A DNA stretch of 5,412 nt from Spirochaetaceae bacterium (lineage in GTDB: Bacteria; Spirochaetota; Spirochaetia; Spirochaetales_E; Spirochaetaceae_B), in contig QKJO01000029.1 in assembly GCA_003249275.1 (NCBI GenBank), positions 1 to 5,412 on the forward strand, in the 5' to 3' direction. The notes below the pieces were generated by a model, which had not been told where the DNA came from, searched no databases, and saw only the letters and a list, made by a program, of their open reading frames with translations. A program made the position numbers and the translations under genes. This document shows positions 1-5,412 of the stretch, piece after piece (position 1 is the first letter of the stretch; every line of letters begins with the position of its first letter).

Positions 1-340
1 TTTTTCTGCTTTTAATAAATTCGAGGAATTCCCGCTCAATAAAATCATGATCCTGGGGACTGGGAATCTCCAGATAGCGGATCATTTCATTAAGCTCCGG
101 AAGGAACTGGATATCCGACTGGATGGATTGAAAATGACTGATGATCAGACCCTTCAGATAATCAATCTGCAGCTCCGAATTGTTTTTATACAGATTGAGT
201 ACCCGATACCGATTGATGCTGAGGTATCCGAATACGAGCAGAAAGGACAGGAACAGAAAGAGAAACAGGGTCAGAAAATACTGTTTCCTGACTCTGCCTT
301 TCAATTTGATCTGTTTATTTCCCTCTTCCCTGTCTGCCAC
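1..340 (-). CDS. Membrane-anchored sensor-type protein, N-terminal part (cut by window edge)
   Basis: An open frame starts at a GTG (340-338) and runs without a stop to the left edge, giving 113 visible residues. The GTG is chosen because a strong Shine-Dalgarno site (AAGGAGG, 353-347) lies 6 bases upstream and no ATG lies nearby in frame. Residues 1-20 are charged and basic (KLKGRVRKQ), and residues 21-41 form one strongly hydrophobic membrane segment. After it comes a soluble, mostly helical stretch containing SDIQFLPELNEMIRYLE and ending EREFLEFIKSRK. Cytoplasmic basic tail, one membrane helix, then a helical stretch of this style is typical of extracytoplasmic Cache-type sensor domains in histidine kinases, diguanylate cyclases and chemoreceptors; this is from memory of the family. 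The output domain is outside the window, so the class is unknown. It lies 88 bases downstream of the second ABC gene on the same strand and could be co-transcribed or have its own promoter. Confidence 0.75.
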   Translation of the reverse strand, partial: MADREEGNKQIKLKGRVRKQYFLTLFLFLFLSFLLVFGYLSINRYRVLNLYKNNSELQIDYLKGLIISHFQSIQSDIQFLPELNEMIRYLEIPSPQDHDFIEREFLEFIKSRK

Positions 341-346
341 AGCCCC

Positions 347-353
347 CCTCCTT
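347..353 (-). promoter_or_regulatory. Shine-Dalgarno site that sets the GTG start of the sensor gene
   Basis: AAGGAGG, followed by four more G residues, sits 6 bases before the GTG at 340-338. It is a near-perfect anti-16S match and is the main reason for accepting this non-ATG start. Confidence 0.75.
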
Positions 354-392
354 ATCTTCCCGTCAGGGATAAATATAATATTACAGATAAGG

Positions 393-407
393 CTGGTGTT
401 ACACCAG
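393..407. repeat. Perfect 7-1-7 inverted repeat, possible operator
   Basis: CTGGTGT and ACACCAG flank one central base (CTGGTGTTACACCAG on the + strand). The dyad lies in the 88-base gap between the second ABC gene (stop at 429) and the sensor gene (GTG at 340), just upstream of an AT-rich stretch at 371-390. A one-base spacer suits a dimeric DNA-binding protein better than an RNA hairpin, and no T-run follows on either strand, so it does not look like an intrinsic terminator. No convincing -35/-10 pair was found beside it. The regulator is unknown. The rest of the gap shows nothing else beyond the sensor gene's Shine-Dalgarno site. Confidence 0.5.
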
Positions 408-428
408 TAAAATTGTCCTCCTTCCGGT

Positions 429-2231
429 TCAGCTCATAAGAAGGGAGGCATGATCCTTTCTGAACTGACTTGTATAGAGCTGGTAGTAATGACCTTCCAG
501 ACGCAGAAGCTGCTCGTGGGTTCCCTCTTCCCTGATGATTCCGTCCGCTATGACGATGATTCTGTCGGCATTGCGGATGGTTGAGAGTCTGTGAGCGATG
601 ATGAAGCTTGTTCTTTTTTCCAGCAGCTGTTCCATCCCTTTCTGTATATCCTGCTCCGTTCTGGTATCGATGGAGCTTGTGGCTTCATCCATGATGATGA
701 TATCCGGATCCGCCAGAATGGTTCTGGCCAGAGAGATCAGCTGTTTCTGCCCCAGTGAGAGAAGGGTCCCCTCCTCTCCCACCAGTTCATCATACCCGCC
801 AGGCAGCCTCAGAATCATCTCGTGGGCACAGGCGGTTATGGAGGCGGCCAGCATCTCGTTTTCTCCGGCGCCGGGGGATCCGTACAGGATGTTCTCACGG
901 ACTGTCCCCGAAAAGAGGTGAGGCGTCTGAAGCACAACCCCGATTCTGGACTGAAGGCCCCGCTGAGTGAAAGACCTGTAATCCCGGCCGTCGAGAAGGA
1001 TCTGTCCATCCACCGGTTCGTAGTAGCGGGAGAGGAGGCTGACCAGAGTGGTTTTGCCGCCCCCCGTCGGTCCGACGATGGCCAGAGTTTCACCCTGTTT
1101 CACGTTCAGGCAGAAATCCCGGAGGACCGGGGTTCCCGGAATGTAGTGAAAATCCACTTGACGGAACTCAACATCCCCTTTAAAACGGGGAGAAGATTCG
1201 GCATCGGGAAGATCCCGGATTTCCGGTTCCAGGTCCATCAGGGCAAAAACCCGTTCCGCACTGGCAATGGCCTGCTGCATCTCGCTGAACACCCGGGACA
1301 TCTCCTGAATCGGCCAGAGCATAAAGGTGATGTAGCCTATAAAGGCTCTCAGTCCTCCGATGGTCATGCCGCCAAGATTGATCTCCCAGCCTCCGTACAG
1401 AATCACAACCCCTACGGCAAAGGATGTGATGAGCTGGACCACCGGCAGAAAGAGGGAGGACAGCCATCCCGCCCTGTAGGACGCCCGGTACATATCCCCC
1501 GACAGTTCGCCGAACTCACCCAGATTCCGATCCTCCCGGGCCAGAGACTTGACGACCCTGACCCCGTTGATGCTCTCGTTGTAGGCGGAGGTGATCCTGG
1601 AATTGATGGACCGCACCTTCCTGTACTCTCCCAGTATTCTTGCCTTGAATTTGACGGCGGCAACCGACAGGAGGGGGAGGATGATGGTCATAAGGAGGGC
1701 CAGTTTCCAGTGGATGAAGGTCATGAACACCAGGGAAATCAGGATGTTGGCTGTTCCCCAGAGGGAGTCCACCAGCATCCAGCTTGTAAGTTCGGAGATC
1801 CTCCGGATGTCGCTGGTGAGCCGGGAGAGGAGCCATCCGGAAGAGTTCCGGTCAAAAAAGGAGAAGGACAGATCCTGAAGATGGCCGAAGAGTTTCTCCC
1901 GCATCTCATACTGGATGTGCTGTCCGAGCCTGCCGGCGCAGTAGACAAAACCCAGTATGCTGAGGGCATTCACAAGGAAACAGAGGATCTGATAAAAGCT
2001 GTAGCGCCAGACCATGGCCGGGTTCCCCGCCAGGATTCCGTCGTCCACAATAAACTGTGTCAGAAAGGTGGACAGGGAATCGATGAAGGCGGTCAGAAGG
2101 ATGCAGAATAGAAAACCGAAGAGAAGTCTTTTGTGACCGGCGGTTTCTTTGAGAATTCTTTTAAAAGTCCGGCCTTTGAAGGCTCCCGTATAAACCCTGT
2201 TCTCCAGGGTTTCCATAATTTTATCTTCCAT
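429..2231 (-). CDS. ABC half-exporter (membrane domain + ATPase), catalytic-Glu subunit of a heterodimer
   Basis: A 600-residue type IV ABC half-exporter of normal length. The membrane domain has six hydrophobic segments near residues 36-56, 76-97, 154-172, 176-195, 260-282 and 290-308. The ATPase domain covers about 353-590. Visible motifs are Walker A GPTGGGKTT (387-395, Lys393), Q-loop Gln435, signature LSLGQ (491-495) with Leu for the usual third-position Gly, Walker B IIIMDE (511-516) with catalytic Glu516, and switch His547. The degenerate signature plus intact Glu complements the upstream gene, so the two probably form one heterodimeric exporter in the cytoplasmic membrane, most like multidrug exporters of the BmrCD/LmrCD type. 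The substrate cannot be read from sequence. The ATG at 2231 is 4 bases after the upstream stop with GGGGAA 7 bases before it; an ATG at 2216 (595 residues) preceded by GGAAG is an alternative. Translational coupling is likely. Confidence 0.93.
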   Translation of the reverse strand: MEDKIMETLENRVYTGAFKGRTFKRILKETAGHKRLLFGFLFCILLTAFIDSLSTFLTQFIVDDGILAGNPAMVWRYSFYQILCFLVNALSILGFVYCAGRLGQHIQYEMREKLFGHLQDLSFSFFDRNSSGWLLSRLTSDIRRISELTSWMLVDSLWGTANILISLVFMTFIHWKLALLMTIILPLLSVAAVKFKARILGEYRKVRSINSRITSAYNESINGVRVVKSLAREDRNLGEFGELSGDMYRASYRAGWLSSLFLPVVQLITSFAVGVVILYGGWEINLGGMTIGGLRAFIGYITFMLWPIQEMSRVFSEMQQAIASAERVFALMDLEPEIRDLPDAESSPRFKGDVEFRQVDFHYIPGTPVLRDFCLNVKQGETLAIVGPTGGGKTTLVSLLSRYYEPVDGQILLDGRDYRSFTQRGLQSRIGVVLQTPHLFSGTVRENILYGSPGAGENEMLAASITACAHEMILRLPGGYDELVGEEGTLLSLGQKQLISLARTILADPDIIIMDEATSSIDTRTEQDIQKGMEQLLEKRTSFIIAHRLSTIRNADRIIVIADGIIREEGTHEQLLRLEGHYYQLYTSQFRKDHASLLMS

Positions 2232-2235
2232 ATGA

Positions 2236-4044
2236 TTATTCCCCGCCCCGTTCTTTCGAGGCGTTCTGAAGTTCAATCTGCAGCTCCTCTTCTATCCGGG
2301 TCTGCAGAGTAAACACGTCTTTGTAAAAACCCTCAGTCCCGACAAGCTCGTCATGGGTTCCCTGCTGAACGATCCTGCCCCTGTCCAGAACCAGGATGCG
2401 GTCCGCCTGTTTCAGGGTCTGGATTCTGTGGGCGATTATAAAGGTCGTTCTGTTCTTCATCAAAGATTCCAGAGCCTCCTTGATCTGCCCTTCCGTTTCC
2501 GCATCGACTGCCGATGTGGAGTCGTCCATTATAAGAATCCGGGGATTCTTCAGGAGGGTTCTGGCGATGGCGATCCTCTGTTTCTGACCGCCCGAGAGAC
2601 TGACACCCTTTTCTCCCGCCATAGTGTCGTAGCCGTCGGGAAATTTCATGATCGAATCATGGACAGCCGCCGCCCTGGCGGCTCCTTCCATCTCTTCCCG
2701 GGAGACATTCCGTTCCAGTGAGTAACAGATATTCTCTCCCACGGTCATTGAGAACAGAAAGGGCTCCTGCTGGACGATGCCGATGTGCTTTCTCAGGGTG
2801 TGCCTGTTGTACTCATGAAGATCTCTTCCATCCAGAAGAATCTGCCCCTCCGTATAGTCGTAAAACCGCGGGATGAGGTTCACAAGAGTGGTCTTGCCCG
2901 AACCGGTAGCACCCAGAAGGGCGATTCTCTCACCGCTGCGGCAGCTGAAGCTGATATCCACCAGAACATTATCGCCCTGAGCGTAGCGGAACCCCGCCTT
3001 CCTGAACTCAAAGTCGCCCCGGATTTCATGAGCCTCCCTGACGGTTCCGCTTTCCAGATCCTCCTGCTGTTCATCCAGAATCTCCCTGATCCTCTGATAG
3101 GAAACATGACTCTTGGACACTTCAGACAAAGTTCTGCCCAGCTCCTGCATGGGCCAGATCAGAGCATTGACCAGACCGGAAAAGGCCACGAAGGTACCCG
3201 GGGTGATGACTCCTTTGATGGTCATGTACCCGCCCAGAAGGAGAGAAAAGGAGAACTGCAGACCGCACAGCACATGGCCGAAAGGCCAGTAAAGGCTGTT
3301 CCACCAGGTCAGGCGCATTCCCTTTTTGAGAAGGAGGGCATTGATATCCCCGAACCGGCTGATCTCCCAGTCCTGCCTTGCAAAGGACCGTACAACCCGT
3401 ATACCCGACAGGTTCTCCTGAATCCTGTTGGACAGCTTCCCTTCGGTACTCTGAAAATCCTCGTAGGCATCGAAGATCCTGAAGAAGAATATGGTGGAGA
3501 GCAGGCCCACAACCGGCACGATGATGATGGAAAAAAGAGCGAGACGCCACTCCAGAACTAAGAGAATCGCCAGATTGATGAAAAACTGAAAGAAGACGTG
3601 GCAGACCTCGGGGATCTGATTGGCAAAAAACTTTCTGACCGTATCCACATCGCTGGTAGCCCGCTGGACCAGTTCACCGGTCTGGCTGTTGTCATGGTAG
3701 GCGAATGAAAGCCTCTGCATGTGATCATAGAGAGAGTTTCTGATGTTCTGGGTGACCTTCTCGGCGCAATGGGCCTTCCCCTTGCCGTGATAGTAGCTGG
3801 AGACGCCCCGCAAGACTGCCAGAACCAGATAGGCAGCGGTCCAGAAGAGGAGAAAATTCATAACGGGGCCGGTTTTAAGGAGCTGATCCACAACCTGACG
3901 GATCACCAGAAAACCGCTTGTCCCGAAGACGACGGTCAGACCAAGAGAAAGTATGGAAAGAAGATAGAGTCCCCTGTAGTTCTGAAGAAGTTTGAAAAGG
4001 GACAGAAAATCACGGAAACCGGATTTTTGATCGTTCATGTTCAT
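2236..4044 (-). CDS. ABC half-exporter (membrane domain + ATPase), degenerate-site subunit of a heterodimer
   Basis: A 602-residue ABC half-exporter. Hydrophobic membrane segments lie near 27-48, 62-80, 147-165, 168-190, 255-275 and 283-300, followed by an ATPase domain at about 343-580. Motifs are Walker A GATGSGKTT (378-386, Lys384), Q-loop Gln426, canonical signature LSGGQ (483-487), Walker B ILIMDD (503-508) and switch His539. Position 508 is Asp where active ATPases carry the catalytic Glu, the hallmark of the non-hydrolysing site in heterodimeric exporters. The partner is the downstream gene, which has Glu but a poor signature. The start is the ATG at 4044 (MNMNDQ), with GGAGGGG 9 bases upstream; a TTG at 4086 is in frame but has no ribosome site. 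This is the first gene after the attenuator and probably the regulated one. Drug export is inferred from family and leader; lipid or peptide export remains possible. Confidence 0.94.
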   Translation of the reverse strand: MNMNDQKSGFRDFLSLFKLLQNYRGLYLLSILSLGLTVVFGTSGFLVIRQVVDQLLKTGPVMNFLLFWTAAYLVLAVLRGVSSYYHGKGKAHCAEKVTQNIRNSLYDHMQRLSFAYHDNSQTGELVQRATSDVDTVRKFFANQIPEVCHVFFQFFINLAILLVLEWRLALFSIIIVPVVGLLSTIFFFRIFDAYEDFQSTEGKLSNRIQENLSGIRVVRSFARQDWEISRFGDINALLLKKGMRLTWWNSLYWPFGHVLCGLQFSFSLLLGGYMTIKGVITPGTFVAFSGLVNALIWPMQELGRTLSEVSKSHVSYQRIREILDEQQEDLESGTVREAHEIRGDFEFRKAGFRYAQGDNVLVDISFSCRSGERIALLGATGSGKTTLVNLIPRFYDYTEGQILLDGRDLHEYNRHTLRKHIGIVQQEPFLFSMTVGENICYSLERNVSREEMEGAARAAAVHDSIMKFPDGYDTMAGEKGVSLSGGQKQRIAIARTLLKNPRILIMDDSTSAVDAETEGQIKEALESLMKNRTTFIIAHRIQTLKQADRILVLDRGRIVQQGTHDELVGTEGFYKDVFTLQTRIEEELQIELQNASKERGGE

Positions 4045-4050
4045 ATGTAT

Positions 4051-4069
4051 CCGCCCCTCCGGAGGGCGG
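4051..4069 (-). promoter_or_regulatory. GC-rich hairpin overlapping the Shine-Dalgarno site of the first ABC gene
   Basis: In the mRNA sense the segment reads CCGCCCTCCGGAGGGGCGG. It is an inverted repeat of 9 complementary positions with one bulged G; allowing a minimal loop, about 6-7 GC pairs can form. The GGAGGGG half is the only Shine-Dalgarno site for the ATG at 4044, so folding would hide it. This may be a translational control layer or simply a consequence of a GC-rich ribosome site. Confidence 0.5.
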
Positions 4070-4129
4070 TAATTGACTGTAAACAAATCCCGGGCCGATA
4101 AGCCGGAAGCTCAAAAAACATCCGGACAT

Positions 4130-4163
4130 AAAAAAACCGCAGGAACCATCAGGCGTCTGCGGT
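4130..4163 (-). terminator. Intrinsic terminator / attenuator upstream of the ABC operon
   Basis: In the transcript sense a perfect 7-bp stem, ACCGCAG (4163-4157) with CTGCGGT (4142-4136), encloses 14 bases that can add a small GCC/GGT pairing. It is followed at once by seven T residues (4136-4130, the first paired in the stem). It lies after the leader ORF and 86 bases before the ABC start codon, so it would stop transcription before the exporter genes unless prevented. It is also the only terminator seen after the aminotransferase gene, so it may serve that gene too. Confidence 0.85.
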
Positions 4164-4207
4164 GCGTTATTCAGTAGAAAACCGATATCAGGCGGTTATC
4201 GCAGACG
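4154..4207 (-). promoter_or_regulatory. Antiterminator pairing that competes with the terminator
   Basis: CGTCTGCG (4207-4200), inside codons 21-23 of the leader ORF, is perfectly complementary to CGCAGACG (4161-4154), which contains five bases of the 5' arm of the terminator stem. The two structures cannot coexist. The 38 bases between the arms can hold a smaller hairpin, AACCG (4197-4193) with CGGTT (4184-4180). A second copy of GTCTGC at 4218-4213 offers a weaker 6-bp alternative. A ribosome at the leader stop codon would cover most of the 4207-4200 arm and favour termination; a ribosome stalled near codon 8 would leave it free and favour readthrough. The complementarity is seen directly; the mechanism is inferred. 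Confidence 0.75.
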
Positions 4208-4268
4208 TGCAGGCAGACCTATCCCATGCATGGTAATAGACGGACATGAAAATCATCACACTTGCCAT
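4188..4268 (-). CDS. 26-residue leader peptide, probable ribosome-stalling sensor for the ABC operon
   Basis: A short ORF from ATG (4268-4266) to TGA (4190-4188), with AAGGAG 9 bases upstream and a good promoter before that. The peptide opens MASVMIFMSVYYHAW and ends CTSAITA. It has no signal peptide and no run of one amino acid, so classical amino-acid sensing is unlikely. Residues 5-8, MIFM, resemble motifs recalled from macrolide-stalled leaders (LIFM in the MsrD leader, IFVI in the ErmC leader). Its 3' end encodes one arm of the antiterminator, and the terminator follows 25 bases after the stop codon. This matches the known BmrB leader arrangement in front of bmrCD in Bacillus subtilis, although I do not claim sequence homology. 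An in-frame ATG at 4277 abuts the Shine-Dalgarno site and is too close to use. Existence of the ORF is well supported; the drug-sensing role is inference. Confidence 0.75.
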   Translation of the reverse strand: MASVMIFMSVYYHAWDRSACTSAITA

Positions 4269-4277
4269 TAAACACAT

Positions 4278-4283
4278 CTCCTT
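4278..4283 (-). promoter_or_regulatory. Shine-Dalgarno site of the leader peptide
   Basis: AAGGAG, 9 bases upstream of the leader ATG at 4268. A strong ribosome site on a 26-codon ORF is evidence that the ORF is truly translated. Confidence 0.75.
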
Positions 4284-4300
4284 GTTCAGTTTATAGGAAA

Positions 4301-4329
4301 AACATAATTCCGAATCAGCCTTGTGTCAA
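4301..4329 (-). promoter_or_regulatory. Sigma-70 type promoter for the leader and ABC operon
   Basis: The -35 box TTGACA (4329-4324) is a perfect consensus. It is separated by 17 bp from a -10 box TATGTT (4306-4301, 4 of 6 matches). Transcription would start near 4294, about 26 bases before the leader ATG. The -35 box begins 3 bases after the aminotransferase stop codon. A weaker overlapping option uses TATAAA (4295-4290) with a poor -35 (CTGATT). No repressor-type dyad is seen around it, which fits constitutive initiation with control by attenuation. Confidence 0.75.
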
Positions 4330-4332
4330 GAC

Positions 4333-5412
4333 TCATTTGCCGAAGATGTTTTCGGCCGCTTTCCGGAAGGCTTTTTCCGACCGGATGATCACATCATCAT
4401 CCACGCAGTAGGAGAGCCTGAAATATCCGGGCATTCCGAATCCGCGTCCGGGAACGGCCAGAATATTCTGTTCCTGCAGGTAGTTCACAACCAGGAGGTC
4501 ATCCCCCATGGGCGCTCTTGGAAAGAGATAAAATGTGCCCTCCGGCAGATCCAGGTCAAAACCGCAGTCCTTCAGAATCTTTCCCAGGAGATCTCTCTTC
4601 CTTTTATACTGGTCCACATCCACGGCCAGTCCCTGCAGGCGGCCGACGACCCTCTGCATAAGAGAGGAAGCATTGACGTATCCCAGAATTCTGTTGCACA
4701 GGATGGCACCCGCCGTGATATGGTCCCTGTCCTCCAGCTGCGGCGCGATGGCCAGAAAACCGATCCGTTCTCCGGGAATTGAGAGGTCCTTGGAGTAGGA
4801 GGTACAGATCATCGTATGGGGATAGAGGGCCGGAATGGAGGGAACCACGGCATCACCGTAGATGATCTTCCGGTAGGGCTCGTCACAGATGATGTAGATC
4901 CTCCGGCCGATCTCGGCGCTCTTGCGGTCCAGCATGGACGCCATCTTTTTCAGAGTCTCTTCGCTGTAGACCTTTCCCGAAGGATTGTTGGGAGAGTTGA
5001 TGATGACGGCGGCGGTTTTTTCATCGATGGCGGCTTCAAAGGCATCCACATTCAGATCGAACCCGGGCAGGCAGTCCACCAGACCCAGAGACCCGCCGTG
5101 GTTGTCGCAGTAGAAGTTGTACTCCATAAAACAGGGACGGCTTGCAAGAACCCTGTCGCCGGGGTTGAGAATTGTCTTGAGGGCCACATTGAGAGCCCCC
5201 CCCGCACCGCTGGTCATCAGGACATTCTCTGCAAGGAATTCGACACCCTGCTCCTCTTTGAGGTACTGAGCCACCTGCTGTCTCACATCGGGGTAACCTG
5301 CATTGGGCATATAACCGTGCATATCCTCTTTTGCCGCTTCTTCCAGAAGGACTTTTGTAAAGATTTCGGGAGGAAGAGCGCTGGGATTTCCAATTGAAAA
5401 ATCAAATACATT
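4333..5412 (-). CDS. PLP-dependent aminotransferase, class I/II (AspC-like), N-terminus cut by window edge
   Basis: The frame is open to the right edge, giving 359 visible residues; the ATG at 5322 is internal because 30 further codons read in frame upstream (including DFSIGNPSALPPE, the usual substrate-loop start of this family). By family length about 30-40 residues are missing. Fold-type I motifs, numbered from the visible end, are: HGYMPNAGYPDVR (32-44), TSGAGGALN cofactor-binding loop (67-75), NSPNNPSGKVY (139-149), CDEPY with the Asp that pairs the pyridine nitrogen (Asp177), SYSKDLSIPGERIG with the Schiff-base Lys208, and FRLSYC with the substrate-carboxylate Arg332. It catalyses amino-group transfer between an amino acid and a 2-oxo acid in the cytoplasm; the preferred amino acid cannot be read here. 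It ends 3 bases before the exporter promoter and has no terminator of its own except the attenuator. Confidence 0.92.
   Translation of the reverse strand, partial: NVFDFSIGNPSALPPEIFTKVLLEEAAKEDMHGYMPNAGYPDVRQQVAQYLKEEQGVEFLAENVLMTSGAGGALNVALKTILNPGDRVLASRPCFMEYNFYCDNHGGSLGLVDCLPGFDLNVDAFEAAIDEKTAAVIINSPNNPSGKVYSEETLKKMASMLDRKSAEIGRRIYIICDEPYRKIIYGDAVVPSIPALYPHTMICTSYSKDLSIPGERIGFLAIAPQLEDRDHITAGAILCNRILGYVNASSLMQRVVGRLQGLAVDVDQYKRKRDLLGKILKDCGFDLDLPEGTFYLFPRAPMGDDLLVVNYLQEQNILAVPGRGFGMPGYFRLSYCVDDDVIIRSEKAFRKAAENIFGK

Noticed and set aside
417..423. AAGGAGG just after the stop of the second ABC gene
   Set aside because: No ATG or TTG follows at suitable spacing, and the only nearby GTG is followed at once by TAA, so no gene can be assigned.
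47..439. + strand open frame of 130 codons at the left end
   Set aside because: It overlaps the sensor gene start, its ribosome site and the intergenic gap on the other strand; the minus-strand gene has the better start signal and a membrane segment.
822..2111. Long + strand open frame of 429 codons opposite the second ABC gene
   Set aside because: It lies wholly antisense to a clear ABC transporter gene and its translation shows no recognisable domain, with the low-complexity composition usual for an antisense shadow.
2232..2276. Upstream TTG start extending the second ABC protein by 15 residues into the first gene
   Set aside because: It is an overlap with coding sequence without a ribosome site; ATG at 2231 or 2216 fits better.
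2785..3561. + strand open frame of 258 codons opposite the first ABC gene
   Set aside because: Antisense to well-conserved ABC motifs, with no recognisable domain of its own.
4045..4086. Upstream TTG start extending the first ABC protein by 14 residues
   Set aside because: No Shine-Dalgarno site precedes the TTG, while the ATG at 4044 has GGAGGGG at proper spacing; the extension would be translated from the ribosome site itself.
4113..4118. Second T-run on the minus strand downstream of the attenuator
   Set aside because: No stable stem directly precedes it, so it is not a second terminator.
4224..4233. Palindrome CCATGCATGG within the leader ORF
   Set aside because: It covers the codons for His-Ala-Trp, is short, and has no special position in the promoter or the attenuator stems.
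4188..4268. Amino-acid biosynthesis type attenuator (trp, his, aromatic)
   Set aside because: The leader has only one Trp, one His and two Tyr, with no clustered control codons, and the downstream genes are exporters, not biosynthetic genes.
4816..5397. + strand open frame of 193 codons opposite the aminotransferase
   Set aside because: Antisense to the PLP-enzyme motifs; no independent support.

Overview
The window has about 50% GC and is read almost entirely from the minus strand. It carries, in transcription order (high to low coordinates): the 3' part of a fold-type I PLP-dependent aminotransferase (4333-5412, cut by the right edge); a 290-base regulatory leader (about 4045-4332); two tandem ABC half-exporters (2236-4044 and 429-2231); and the 5' part of a membrane-anchored sensor-type protein (1-340, cut by the left edge). 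The organism cannot be fixed from this. Strong Shine-Dalgarno sites, the protein style and the Cache-like sensor start suggest a free-living bacterium. A spirochaete is my low-confidence guess, and a clostridial relative is an alternative.

The ABC genes look like the two halves of one heterodimeric multidrug-type exporter (BmrCD / LmrCD / TM287-288 class). The first has a canonical LSGGQ signature but Asp in place of the catalytic Walker B Glu. The second has the Glu but a degenerate LSLGQ signature. Together they give one consensus and one degenerate ATP site. The genes are 4 bases apart and probably translated together.

The most interesting part is the leader. A good sigma-70 type promoter (TTGACA, 17 bp, TATGTT) starts 3 bases after the aminotransferase stop codon. 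It is followed by a Shine-Dalgarno site and a 26-codon ORF, then an intrinsic terminator placed before the first ABC gene. An 8-base segment inside the small ORF (CGTCTGCG) is perfectly complementary to the 5' arm of the terminator (CGCAGACG), so an antiterminator and the terminator exclude each other. This is the layout of ribosome-mediated transcription attenuation. The peptide has no run of one amino acid, but it contains MIFM at residues 5-8. That recalls the IFM/IFV motifs of macrolide-stalled leader peptides. The inferred model is that a ribosome stalled by a translation inhibitor early in the leader lets the exporter operon be transcribed, as described for the BmrB leader of Bacillus subtilis bmrCD.

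A GC-rich hairpin over the Shine-Dalgarno site of the first ABC gene may add a second, translational layer. Between the second ABC gene and the sensor gene lies an 88-base gap with a perfect 7-1-7 dyad and no clear terminator.
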